From assembly GCA_964543295.1 (NCBI GenBank), contig CAZIXA010000044.1, positions 1 through 17,646 of the forward strand: a stretch of DNA of 17,646 bases. Reading direction: 5' to 3'. The stretch comes from AE-B3B sp964543295 (lineage in GTDB: Bacteria; Aerophobota; Aerophobia; Aerophobales; AE-B3A). The notes beneath the pieces were generated by a model. That model worked only from the letters and a program-made list of their open reading frames with translations. It had not been told where the DNA came from and did no database searches. Positions 1-7,662 of this stretch are shown piece after piece (position 1 is the first letter of the stretch; every line of letters begins with the position of its first letter). A program made the translations under genes and the position numbers.

Positions 1-71
1 TTTTCTTTATGGGTCAAGCTTTCAAGAATTTACACACTTATTAGTATACCACCTTTCATTATTTTGCGTTA

Positions 72-99
72 TTGAATTAAAAATAGTAACACATATTAT
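72..99 (+). promoter_or_regulatory. Putative promoter of the NikR-like fragment
   Basis: TTGAAT (72-77) and TATTAT (94-99) are separated by 16 bases and lie just upstream of a good ribosome-binding site (GGAGGG, near 102-107) and the ATG at 116. The boxes are approximate matches to sigma70 consensus in AT-rich DNA, so chance occurrence is possible. No convincing NikR operator palindrome was seen here. Bases 1-71 hold nothing else I can name. Confidence 0.35.
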
Positions 100-115
100 G
101 CGGAGGGTGAGTCTA

Positions 116-241
116 ATGAAGGAGATAGTGAGATTCGCGGTCTCCATGGAGAAAAATCTTCTAGAAAGCTTCGATGAGTTGATCTCCGGGAAAGGATACA
201 CTAATAGGTCAGAGGCTCTCAGAGATCTTCCTCAAAGCTAG
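116..241 (+). pseudogene. NikR-like ribbon-helix-helix regulator, N-terminal fragment
   Basis: The frame opens with ATG at 116, 8 bases after GGAGGG, and runs 41 codons to TAG at 239-241. The peptide has the pattern of the NikR/CopG DNA-binding domain: a beta strand (residues about 4-10, VRFAVSM), a helix with LLESFDEL, the turn GKGYTNRSEA at about 25-34, and the start of the second helix (LRDL). NikR proteins are about 130-150 residues and carry a C-terminal nickel-binding ACT-like domain, which is absent. The match is lost near base 230, where repeats of the IS21 left end begin, so the gene was most likely cut by that insertion. No remainder is visible beyond the element. A different RHH regulator is possible. 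DNA binding by the stub is unlikely without a dimerising partner. Confidence 0.6.
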
Positions 242-290
242 AATAAATTCCATAGGAAAAGCCAGAGAAAATTCCATAGTTAGAATAGTT
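242..290 (+). repeat. IS21 left-end subterminal repeats
   Basis: Two copies of AAATTCCATAG lie about 24 bases apart. The first, with its flank (AAATTCC.TAG..AAAGCCAGA), matches the reverse complement of 2547-2575 on the other side of istAB (AAATTCCAGAG..AAGGCCAGA). This placement is typical of IS21 transposase-binding sites. Exact termini are not resolved. Confidence 0.5.
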
Positions 291-363
291 AAAAAGGATA
301 TGAAGAAAATAAAGAAGATGCTAAAATTCTTCCTTGAAAAAATAATCAAGGAGGGATTATTAG

Positions 364-1776
364 ATGATAGGGGTAGCGATGTATATAACAATCCAAACAC
401 TATGGGAAAGGTGTAAGAATAAAAGCCAGATAGCCAGACTCACTGGCCATGACTGGAAGACAGTGGCCAAGGTGATAAAAAAGATAGAAGAAGGTAAAGA
501 ATACTCAAAGAAAAAACCACATCCCAGAGTTTTAGATCCTCACAAGGAACAGATAGTAAAATGGATGGAAGAAAAGTTAACCGGAGTACGTATACATGAA
601 GAACTTCAAGGGATGGGAGTAAAAGTAGGCTACTCTATTGTAAAAGATTATGTCTCAAGGATAAGGAAAAGAGAAAATATATTTGTAAGAGTCCACACCC
701 TCCCCGGAGAAGAATCGCAGGTAGATTTTGGCTATGTGGGATTAACTCCCGATGGGTGTGGCAAGAGACGGAAGACATGGGTCTTTAATATGCGGCTCAG
801 TTATTCACGGCTCGACTATTACGAAAAAGTTTATGACCAAAGGGTAGAAACATTTATTAGGTGCCATATAAATGCCTTTAAATATTTTAAAGGTGTGCCA
901 GAATATGTGAAGATAGATAATTTAAAGGCGGCCATATTGAAGGCAAATTTCTATGAACCCATATACCAGAGGTTATACAAAGATTTTGCCCAGCACTATG
1001 GATTTAGGCCATGCCCCTGTAGAGTGAGAAAACCAAATGATAAAGGGAAAGTAGAATCAGGCATAAAATATGTGAAGAAAAATTTCTTCCTCGGACGCAA
1101 ATTTAAAGATAGCACTGATGTAGAAAGAAAACTAAGGAATTGGATGGACAGTACCTCCAATCAAAGAATACATGGAACAACCAGAAAAATCCCTCAAGAG
1201 GTATTCCAGCTAGAAGAAAGGCAGAAACTCAAAGAATTGCCAGAAGAAGAATTCACCATGTTGAGTGTAGGAGTGCGCAAAGCATACCATGACTGCCATA
1301 TCTTTGTCGACTATAACTATTATTCAGTTCCTTTTGAGTATATAGGAAAAGAAGTCGAAATAGAGAAGGGAAAAGACCTATTGAGAGTATATCATCAAAG
1401 AAAGCAAATAGCCGTACATACTCTTATTAAAGGAAAAGGTGGATTCTCTACCAATGAGGCTCACTATCCTCAATACAAAAGGTATTCCGATACAGAATAC
1501 CAGGAAAAGTATCAGGTGAAAATGGCTAGAATAGGAGAGTATGCCGAGCAACTGTTTTTCTTGGTGATAAAACATCAACCCCGAGATTGGAGCCGCACAG
1601 TAAAGGGTATTGTGTCACTTAAGAAAAACTACCCGGAAAAAGTTATTAACCTAGCCTGTAGGAGAGCTCTGGCTTATGATGTTCATCAATATTCAATCAT
1701 TAAAAATATCTGTCATAACGGTAGCTACAATATGCCAACAGAATTCAATTTTGACTCGGGAGGAGAATGCCTATGA
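364..1776 (+). CDS. istA: IS21 family transposase IstA
   Basis: IstA cuts and joins the transposon ends. The 470-residue protein has an N-terminal helix-turn-helix (about residues 16-42, with SQIARLTGHDWKTVAKVIKK) that would bind the element ends. The rve-type integrase core follows, with a visible DDE triad: D121 in QVDFGY, D185 in VKIDNL and E231 in GKVESGIK. The C-terminal half includes the beta-rich segment seen in IS21/Mu-type transposases. The ATG at 364 is chosen because GGAGGG at 350-355 sits 8 bases upstream; the next Met (379) is too far. The length is near the usual 400-520 residues for the family. The stop overlaps istB by ATGA. The gene looks intact, with no internal stop. Its upstream region contains the element's left-end repeats. 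Confidence 0.93.
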   Translation: MIGVAMYITIQTLWERCKNKSQIARLTGHDWKTVAKVIKKIEEGKEYSKKKPHPRVLDPHKEQIVKWMEEKLTGVRIHEELQGMGVKVGYSIVKDYVSRIRKRENIFVRVHTLPGEESQVDFGYVGLTPDGCGKRRKTWVFNMRLSYSRLDYYEKVYDQRVETFIRCHINAFKYFKGVPEYVKIDNLKAAILKANFYEPIYQRLYKDFAQHYGFRPCPCRVRKPNDKGKVESGIKYVKKNFFLGRKFKDSTDVERKLRNWMDSTSNQRIHGTTRKIPQEVFQLEERQKLKELPEEEFTMLSVGVRKAYHDCHIFVDYNYYSVPFEYIGKEVEIEKGKDLLRVYHQRKQIAVHTLIKGKGGFSTNEAHYPQYKRYSDTEYQEKYQVKMARIGEYAEQLFFLVIKHQPRDWSRTVKGIVSLKKNYPEKVINLACRRALAYDVHQYSIIKNICHNGSYNMPTEFNFDSGGECL

Positions 1777-2525
1777 ATACATTGAAGACTCGATTAAGAG
1801 AATTTAAACTCTCAGGGATATATAACTCTCTAGAGGAAAGACTATCATTTGCCAAAGAAAAAGATCTGTCATACACAGAGTTCCTAGAGCTTTTATTGGA
1901 AGATGAAGCTACCAATCGCAGAGATAACAGTTACAAGAAAAGGTATAGCAGGGCCAAACTTCCAGCTCATAAGAAAATTGAAGATTTTGACTTTTCCTTT
2001 CAGCCTTCAATTAACAAAAAAGTAATCAATGACTGTCTTACTGGTAGTTTTATCAAAGAGAAAAAGAATATAGTCTTTATTGGTAACCCGGGAACTGGGA
2101 AAACTCATTTAGCCATCTCCATTGCTATTAGGGCTCTCATGAAAGGCTATAAAGTTTTATTTACTTCTGTCTCTGAAATGCTACAAACCTTAAATGCCTC
2201 TAAGGCAGACAATAGTTATTATCAGAAAGTGAGCTACTATTTAAGTCCGGACATCTTAGTCTTAGATGAATTAGGGTTTAAGAAGCTGCCAGGCTACAGT
2301 GCCGATGACTTCTTTGAGATAATCTCCAAGCGCTATGAAAAAGGCTCTTTAATAATCACCACCAACAAAACCTTTGAACAGTGGACAGATATTTTTACTG
2401 ATGGGGTATTAGCTGGGGCTATTGTAGATAGAATTGTCCATTATTCAACCATTATCATGATTAAAGGACCTAGTTACAGAACCAGGAATCTCAAGAAAGG
2501 AGGGGATAAGAAATTAATTTCCTGA
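1773..2525 (+). CDS. istB: IS21 helper ATPase IstB
   Basis: IstB is an AAA+ ATPase, related to DnaC, that assembles on target DNA and activates IstA. Counting from the in-frame ATG at 1767, the Walker A motif GNPGTGKT lies at residues 106-113, Walker B (ILVLDE) at 163-168, and a sensor-like IITTN at 196-200. The N-terminal 70 residues form the charged helical region typical of IstB. Two ATGs are possible. The one at 1773 is preferred because GGAGG at 1759-1763 is 9 bases upstream, against 3 bases for 1767, and because it makes an ATGA overlap with the istA stop, which suggests translational coupling. The resulting 250 residues match the family length. Intact. Confidence 0.93.
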   Translation: MNTLKTRLREFKLSGIYNSLEERLSFAKEKDLSYTEFLELLLEDEATNRRDNSYKKRYSRAKLPAHKKIEDFDFSFQPSINKKVINDCLTGSFIKEKKNIVFIGNPGTGKTHLAISIAIRALMKGYKVLFTSVSEMLQTLNASKADNSYYQKVSYYLSPDILVLDELGFKKLPGYSADDFFEIISKRYEKGSLIITTNKTFEQWTDIFTDGVLAGAIVDRIVHYSTIIMIKGPSYRTRNLKKGGDKKLIS

Positions 2526-2546
2526 AGGATCTAACTATGGAAAAAA

Positions 2547-2740
2547 GTCTGGCCTTATCTCTGGAATTTTACTTGACTTTGACGTCTTATCAGAGATCAT
2601 CTGGTAGAAGAGGAATGGAAGACAGAGAAAAAAGAGATGATAGGGGCGATTTAAGCAGATGGGGAACGAGTGATTTAGAGAATTTGACACTGGACCTGAA
2701 AGCAGAATGGGGAAAAGTTCGAGGAAGAAGGTGATATCCA
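2547..2740 (+). repeat. IS21 right-end region
   Basis: This 194-base stretch between istB and the Fe-S gene contains the inverted counterpart of the left-end repeat at about 2547-2575 and a weaker related stretch near 2675-2690. A 65-codon open frame crosses it (2537-2734), but its composition is not protein-like and it overlaps the repeats, so I do not call it a gene. The IS21 end probably falls near 2700. Confidence 0.4.
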
Positions 2741-3268
2741 ATGAGAATACGTCAATTGATTAGTAGTTATGATTTGGAATTAATTGAACCTCCGTGCCTC
2801 CCAGGAGCTGCTACATGGAGTGCAAAAGCTCATTTACAAGATGACATTACTGAAGTATTGCCATACCTAAATGCCGAACTAAAAGGTGCGGATTATAACA
2901 ATAATTCAAAGGTTTTGATATGGGAAGCTAAAGGAAAAAAATATGCATTTAGACCTCATGAAATCGCCGCTGCGCCTGTTGAGGACAGGGAAGAAGGTCA
3001 CAAATTAATTAATGACATGGTTGATGTTGTTAACAAAACTTGGGAACAACGACATGAAATCAGACCTAACTTTGAACAAAGGAAGCTTCCAATTCTAATG
3101 GATATTTACAAACTTTTGCCTAAGTCAAATTGTAAGGAATGTGGTTACTCAACGTGTATGGCTTATGCTGCTGATTTGAGGACAGGTAAAACAAAACTAT
3201 CACAATGCCCTAATTTATCAGAGGAAAACAAGGATAACTTGTTGCATCTTTTTGATAAATCTTTTTGA
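2741..3268 (+). CDS. 4Fe-4S cluster-binding protein (CoFeSP-type Fe-S domain)
   Basis: The protein has 175 residues. Near the C terminus it has four cysteines spaced C131-x2-C134-x4-C139-x16-C156, in the context LPKSNCKECGYSTCMAYA. This is the 4Fe-4S domain of PF04060, known from the large subunit of the corrinoid/iron-sulfur protein, from RnfB, and from many small proteins of anaerobes. The first 120 residues have no motif I recognise; they contain one Cys (C19) and look soluble. There is no signal peptide. The role is probably electron transfer, or a partner of a corrinoid or redox enzyme, but no such partner lies nearby. The ATG at 2741 follows a weak GGTGAT. It lies immediately downstream of the IS21 element, so it may have lost its original promoter or operon. 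Confidence 0.75.
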   Translation: MRIRQLISSYDLELIEPPCLPGAATWSAKAHLQDDITEVLPYLNAELKGADYNNNSKVLIWEAKGKKYAFRPHEIAAAPVEDREEGHKLINDMVDVVNKTWEQRHEIRPNFEQRKLPILMDIYKLLPKSNCKECGYSTCMAYAADLRTGKTKLSQCPNLSEENKDNLLHLFDKSF

Positions 3269-3559
3269 TAAAATGATTTATTACTCGGTGGCGGAACTCT
3301 GAAATTTCCCTTCGGCACGTTGCACTAAATTTCAGCTCTTCGGGAAAGATAACAGGAATTAGGCGTAATCGAGCTCCGCAAAGATAGATAATAGACAGGA
3401 GAGTGATTTGTAAATGGAAGTGATGAGGCATGAAAAATGAAAGTTCTGTGTGGCTGTTATAGGGACAATTTTATCATTGCCGTTAATTATAGCCATGGTT
3501 TTAATTTTTAGGCAATATACCCCGACTTTGCTTGATTTCCCCAAATTGTTAAGACAACT
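3269..3559. other. Noncoding gap with an inverted repeat
   Basis: No gene is supported between the two convergent genes. CTGAAATTT (3299-3307) and AAATTTCAG (3327-3335) form a perfect 9-bp inverted repeat around a 19-base loop. An alternative pairing, TTTCCC (3305-3310) with GGGAAA (3342-3347), competes with it. There is no T-tract, so it is not a standard terminator. On the plus strand a frame near 3436-3618 encodes one plausible membrane helix (about VAVIGTILSLPLIIAMVLIF). It lacks a start and is preceded by a stop, so it is at most a gene relic. Confidence 0.35.
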
Positions 3560-4213
3560 TCACCTATACTTCTTAAGTGTAATCTTCATCCAAATATCTG
3601 TTTGTTTCATTCTATAATTTCTCTTGAACTTTGTTTGCTCTAATATACTTTTAATTTCGCTTTGATACTCACTCAGAGTAAAGCCATGGGCTTCCAAAAT
3701 CTTCCGCACAATCAAACTACGAGGAAAGCCATATTGATTAGCAGCCTCTACACATCCATCGTATATCCATGCTTCTTTGCTAGTTTTCAAAACCCGATAG
3801 CATTCATCGAATGCCTTGATTGGTTTCTTCCAGTGATGCAAAGAGCCTGTACTAACGATAAAATCAATCGAATTATCCTCAAAAGGAAGCTCAGCAACAT
3901 TGCCAAACTCAAATTGAGCATTCTCAACACTTCTCGCGTGACTTCTTGCAATCTTAACCATTTGCCTACTCAGATCAATGCCATAGACCTGTAAGCTGGA
4001 TGCCCTCTTTGCAATCTCTATTGATAAATAACCTGTTCCTGAACCTAAGTCAAGAATAGTTCCACTTCCTATTTTCTTGACTATGTTATTAGATATCTTT
4101 CTTTCCGGCTTTCGAAGGATCCTTGCCACTGTCTCATTGTAAACTATAGCGCCAGGAGTTGGAATCGCTTCATGTATTTTTTGTACATTCCTGATAAATT
4201 TTGCTAGAGACAT
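3560..4213 (-). CDS. Class I SAM-dependent methyltransferase
   Basis: The 217-residue protein has the Rossmann-type methyltransferase core of the Methyltransf_11/25 type. Motif I is ILDLGSGTGYL at residues 53-63. An acidic residue that binds the SAM ribose ends strand 2 (YGID, D80). Motif II/post-II is NSIDFIVSTGSLHHW at about 114-128, followed by the HHWKKP and CYRVLK stretches usual for this group. The substrate cannot be told from the sequence; relatives methylate small molecules such as quinones, or unknown targets. The start is ATG with an excellent TAAGGAGG about 11 bases upstream. It appears to be a single-gene unit, convergent with the Fe-S gene. No truncation is visible, and there is no signal peptide, so it is cytoplasmic. 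Confidence 0.88.
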   Translation of the reverse strand: MSLAKFIRNVQKIHEAIPTPGAIVYNETVARILRKPERKISNNIVKKIGSGTILDLGSGTGYLSIEIAKRASSLQVYGIDLSRQMVKIARSHARSVENAQFEFGNVAELPFEDNSIDFIVSTGSLHHWKKPIKAFDECYRVLKTSKEAWIYDGCVEAANQYGFPRSLIVRKILEAHGFTLSEYQSEIKSILEQTKFKRNYRMKQTDIWMKITLKKYR

Positions 4214-4253
4214 GATTATTATTCCTCCTTAATTTTTCTTAATGTCCTGCTTC

Positions 4254-4282
4254 ATTTTCGCAAATCTCAAAAGAAAAATCAA
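4254..4282 (-). promoter_or_regulatory. Putative promoter of the methyltransferase gene
   Basis: On the minus strand, TTGATT (4282-4277) and GAAAAT (4259-4254) are separated by 17 bases and lie about 40 bases upstream of the ATG. The -10 box matches consensus at only 4 of 6 positions. Confidence 0.35.
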
Positions 4283-4396
4283 CCCTTTATCAAATATCGT
4301 AAAAAGAGAATTCAAAGCTAAATAGACTCATATTCTCTCTTTCAAGGCTATTCAAGTTTAAAACCAGCTTTTAAGCTTGATCGGGAGCAGTAAAAT

Positions 4397-4428
4397 AAGG
4401 AGGCAGATTTTTCTACCTCCTTTTAAAT
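4397..4428. terminator. Terminator-like hairpin
   Basis: AAGGAGG (4397-4403) pairs with CCTCCTT (4416-4422). The stem continues as AGA/TCT inside after one mismatch, and TTTTAAATT follows on the plus strand. The symmetry means it could act on either strand. No gene clearly ends here, so it may belong to a lost gene or to the edge of the IS4-type relic that follows. Confidence 0.5.
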
Positions 4429-4429
4429 T

Positions 4430-4808
4430 GGCAATCCCTTTTCTCTATTCCACATAGTCAGGAAAGCTGTAGTCCACTTCCGAATTGAATCATCTAAAAG
4501 AGACCTCTGAAAAGTCTGGTTTGGTTTCAAAGGTGGAGGAAACTATCCACAAAATGACTATTTTGGAGCCTACGTCCCTGAAAACAGCCTAAAAATAGTG
4601 TCAAAGTGGAGGTAGTTTTTAAAGAAAACACAGATTTTGGACTTTTTCACAGCTCTCTAACTGCCTAACCCAATGGATTCTTGTTGGGTCACATAAAATC
4701 TAACCGTATGAAGTCTTTGTTTTTTAGAAGGTTTAACTCTGTGTGACAAAGCTCAAGATTTGAGATAGAATTTGGGGAAACTCCCAAAACCAGGAAGGAT
4801 ACAGCATT
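4430..4808. other. Noncoding leader of the IS4-type relic
   Basis: No coding frame is supported here. An inverted repeat, ACTATTTT with AAAATAGT (within 4548-4612), is embedded in a longer imperfect one that begins CCAC and ends GTGG. This is probably the left end or leader of the decayed transposase that begins at 4809. No matching terminal repeat was found on the other side. Confidence 0.3.
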
Positions 4809-6006
4809 ATGGCTAGCCAAAGCAAGACTGCAGGAAAAATCAAAACACAGATAACCCAATTTTCCAGGAGGCTCTCATCGGGATTCCCTTAACCCAAGAG
4901 AAAGTTTCTCCGTCAGATATTATACGGGATTCAGGCCAGCAAGGACATGAAGCTCTCTAACATTGGCCGATCGTTAGGAGAAGAGATTCCCCTCAAGAAG
5001 ACCGAGAATCGACTGTCTCGACACATAAATGAGGGAGATCTGACCAAGTTTTTGGGCACCAAACTCAGCCAAGAAGACAGGTGGTGGATAAAAGAGGAAA
5101 CAGTCTTAGCGCTACATCTATCGGACATCTCCAAGGAACAATCAAAAAAAGCAGGAGTATTTAGCTCTGGTAAGAAATGGAAGGTAAAAGGGAAAGATAC
5201 GGAAGGGATATTGGACCGTAGAGATCTTAGGAGCTGACCCTGATGGAGATCGGGTAATTCCTCTTTATGGAGACCTTTATTCCCAAAGAGCCGATGATTT
5301 TCAAAGCGAGAATAGAGAGATCCTTGCTGCGATAGATTCTGTAAGAGGGGTCATAGGAAAAAAGGGAATATGGACCCTAGACCGAGGTGCTGATAAAGGA
5401 GTTATCTTCAAGGGTATTTTGGCGAGAAAGCTGAGGTTCGCTATCAGACTGAGGAGAGATAGAGACCTCGTTCTCCTCGACAAAAAGAAAAGAGAAAGAA
5501 GAAAAAAAGTTCCCTTACCTTAGCCAGAAGCTGCCGGTGCAGAAGAAAAGTAAACCTCAAACTCTCTAAAGAAGGAGAGGTTCCTAAGGAAAAAGATCTT
5601 TTCCTGGGATCAAGGAGAGTGAAACTTCCCTTCAGCGATACTCATCTTACTCTAGTGGTAGCGAAAGGATATGGCAGGAATCCTCTCATGCTTTTAACCA
5701 ACCTTGAGAGAGCTGACGAAGATCCTCTTCTTATTCTGGAGATCTACCTTAGCCGGTGGAAATGCGAGGAGAGCTCCCGGTTCATAAAACGGGGTATCGC
5801 TCTTCTCTTACAGTAACCCAGGGGTACTCTTGCTGGAAAGCCTGCTTAATTGCTCTTGCCGCTTGCCTGTGTCCCAAAACATCAGAAACACAGAGAAGAA
5901 GAATTCTCATGGCGTTTTTCTTTTTGTGTATCCATCGAGATATCTTAGAAAGCCGCAGATTAAGCAGTGGTTCCGGCTCTTTTTACTCATATTTTTTATT
6001 TTGAGA
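4809..6006 (+). pseudogene. Decayed IS4-type DDE transposase
   Basis: One transposase can be followed through several frames. The ATG at 4809 (MASQSKTAGK) reads in frame to a TAA at 4890-4892 and continues in the same frame to 5237. A frameshift near 5205 moves the reading to the frame that gives EILGADPDGDRVIPLYGDLYS and WTLDRGADKG and ends at TAG 5521-5523. Another shift then gives VKLPFSDTHLTLVVAKGYG and YLSRWKCEESSRFIK, followed by more shifts to a tail with KPQIKQWFRLF. LDRGAD and RWKCEE are the expected second Asp and the Glu regions of IS4-type enzymes. At least one stop and three frameshifts make it nonfunctional. The right end is lost just before the lipid kinase stop at 6030. Confidence 0.75.
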
Positions 6007-6029
6007 TAGTTTTATCCTGAATTAGTTCA

Positions 6030-6953
6030 TCATCGATAGATTGGGACTATCACCTTCAAGGCTCCAGGGACTACTTCAAGAGATAACGGTGTTCTGGATA
6101 TGATTTCCGCATCTCCCTGAAAAGGAAGAGGAGTATCTGATTCTACGTAGACTTTCTTTGCCTGATAAACTTCTACTCCTGGGATTTCTTTATAAATTTT
6201 AACTTCCGGAAGATGGAAAGGTGGAGCTTTAATAAAAGCTGTTAAAAATGCATGTACTATCTTTAATTTATCAATTTTTTCCACTATGCAAATATCTAGT
6301 AGTCCGTCATCAACTAAAGCAAAAGGACTGGTATGTATCACCCGGGCATAGGACCCTGTATTTCCAAAGCAGACCGTAAGAATCTGTCCACTGAAGCTCT
6401 CTCCATCGTATTTTATTCTCACTTTGTGCGGCCTGCAGATAGCTATCTCTATCATAACTGCACCTATATAAAACGGGTAGATAAACATCCGAGGAATAAA
6501 TTTTTTCCAGCGATTTACAGAAGAGACTATGTCAGCACCAAAACCTATCCCTCCCATTCCCCCATAATATTTATTCTCTCCTATCTTTATCACATCTATC
6601 TTCTTTATTTTCCCATGTTTGAGAATATGGCAGGTAAATTCAACTTCCTCTTTTATACCTAAGTTACGAGCAAAATCGTTTCCGATACCAAGAGGTATTA
6701 TCCCTAAAGCTACGTCTGTTTTAATGATAGCGTCGATAGCCTCGTTGACTGTTCCATCTCCTCCACAAACGATGACCCTTCGGTAGCCTGCCTCTTTTGC
6801 TCGTTGGGTAAATATTTTTGCCTGGCCGCGACCCCGTGTCAAAGCAAGATCATATTTTATTCCTTGCTCCTTTAGTTTTCTTTGAACCGCAGGGAATAGT
6901 TTCTTTACTTTTCCCAGGCCGGCAATAGGATTTACGATCAGCTTCGTCTTCAT
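6030..6953 (-). CDS. Diacylglycerol kinase family lipid kinase (YegS/DgkB-like)
   Basis: The protein has 307 residues, the normal length for the DAGK_cat/YegS group, which phosphorylates diacylglycerol or related membrane lipids with ATP at the inner face of the membrane. Visible motifs are the N-terminal NPIAGLGKVK (residues 8-17), the nucleotide-binding GGDGTVNEAIDAI (64-76), and PLGIGNDFARNLG (87-99). In the last of these the usual PxGTxND has Ile for Thr, a small change. The beta-sandwich C-terminal domain (from about 130) includes GGMGGIGFGADI and DDGLLDICIV. The ATG at 6953 is 7 bases after the stop of the upstream gene, with AAGGAT in the gap, so the two are co-transcribed and probably coupled. 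No damage is seen. The precise lipid substrate cannot be decided. Confidence 0.9.
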   Translation of the reverse strand: MKTKLIVNPIAGLGKVKKLFPAVQRKLKEQGIKYDLALTRGRGQAKIFTQRAKEAGYRRVIVCGGDGTVNEAIDAIIKTDVALGIIPLGIGNDFARNLGIKEEVEFTCHILKHGKIKKIDVIKIGENKYYGGMGGIGFGADIVSSVNRWKKFIPRMFIYPFYIGAVMIEIAICRPHKVRIKYDGESFSGQILTVCFGNTGSYARVIHTSPFALVDDGLLDICIVEKIDKLKIVHAFLTAFIKAPPFHLPEVKIYKEIPGVEVYQAKKVYVESDTPLPFQGDAEIISRTPLSLEVVPGALKVIVPIYR

Positions 6954-6960
6954 TTTATCC

Positions 6961-7662
6961 TTAGAACTTGTAAGTTAAGCCTACACTTACTTTATTTCCA
7001 TTTAGTGAAAACTTAATGTGGTATTTTTCTCCTAATTTTTTATTGAAATTCATAACAGCCTCATACGCGTCCTCACATTCCCATAACTTAAGAGCAACCA
7101 AGGTCAGAAGACCCGGAATTCTCGTAGATTCCTCAGAAGCAAGAAGGAGTGATCCTAGCTCCATCAAGAGAAATTCTAAACCCCTTGGATACCAGTTTTT
7201 GGCATAAACATGACCGAGAGAAGGAAAAACTAGGGCAACTCCCACACCTACTAAGGGACTTTTTCTCTGGGCCCAATAACTCAGAACCTCCTCGGAAGGT
7301 TTGTTAATACGTTCTTGGGGTTTAGCATATTGGGCAGGAATATCAGGTATTGAGTCCCCATCCAAATCAGGAAGATGAGAAAGATACCCTATAAATGCCT
7401 GCCACTCTTTAAGCTCTTGGACGCCACTATTTACAGATTCCCTGTCTACCAGAATCTGTGTCCTCCCCGTAGGAGTGTTGAGGGGGATAGGATTCCCGTG
7501 CATATCCTTCGGAACTATAATCAGCCAAGGAACATATCTTCTAATAAAGGCAAAGACGTCTACCAAAAGAAAGTTAGCCCCAACTTTGTAAAAAGTTCTG
7601 GGGTCCGAGGTATCAAAAGGAATATATTGAGCAGAGGTAGGGGTCCCATTGCTGTATCCTTG
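6961..7662 (-). CDS. 5'-nucleotidase, C-terminal part with DUF5683-like tail (split by frameshift)
   Basis: This frame is open from just after a TAA at 7665-7663 to the stop at 6961; the first usable start is TTG at 7566, without a clear ribosome-binding site. Read from about 7650 it gives SAQYIPFDTSDP, then FYKVGANFLL and PWLIIVPKD. That is the expected continuation of the 5'-nucleotidase C-terminal domain that breaks off in the upstream frame. After it come DLDGDSIPD, a calcium-loop-like stretch, and a region resembling DUF5683 (KSPLVGVGVALVFPSLGHVYAKNW) with one or two hydrophobic segments. It ends in a strand-like SVGLTYKF. The total distance from 9061 to 6961 is 2,101 bases, one more than a multiple of three, so one extra base explains the split. 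The break may be a real mutation or a sequencing error. Confidence 0.75.
   Translation of the reverse strand, partial: QGYSNGTPTSAQYIPFDTSDPRTFYKVGANFLLVDVFAFIRRYVPWLIIVPKDMHGNPIPLNTPTGRTQILVDRESVNSGVQELKEWQAFIGYLSHLPDLDGDSIPDIPAQYAKPQERINKPSEEVLSYWAQRKSPLVGVGVALVFPSLGHVYAKNWYPRGLEFLLMELGSLLLASEESTRIPGLLTLVALKLWECEDAYEAVMNFNKKLGEKYHIKFSLNGNKVSVGLTYKF

Larger units (their letters stand above)
230..2710 (+). mobile_element. IS21-family insertion sequence (istA-istB)
   Basis: The element carries the standard IS21 pair: a large DDE transposase (istA) overlapping an AAA+ helper ATPase (istB). It is flanked by related repeats in inverted orientation. On the left, AAATTCCATAG occurs at 245-255 and again at about 269-279. 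On the right, the inverted form (GGCC..ATCTCTGGAATTTTAC) occurs at about 2547-2575, with a weaker gaatttgac repeat near 2678. IS21 elements characteristically have such multiple subterminal repeats. The exact ends and the target duplication could not be read, so the outer coordinates are estimates. Both genes look intact, so this may be an active copy. Confidence 0.7.

Noticed and set aside
225..416. Lysine-rich open frame of about 60 codons upstream of istA
   Set aside because: It has no start codon, crosses the IS21 left-end repeats and the istA ribosome-binding site, and its Lys/Ile bias follows from AT-rich DNA. It could be a frameshifted continuation of the NikR-like gene, but it does not resemble the NikR C-terminal domain.
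2537..2734. 65-codon open frame after istB
   Set aside because: It overlaps the inverted repeat of the IS21 right end, has no good ribosome-binding site and an unusual repetitive charged composition.
3436..3618. Plus-strand frame with one membrane helix
   Set aside because: It has no start codon and a stop immediately upstream, and it overlaps the end of the methyltransferase gene on the other strand.
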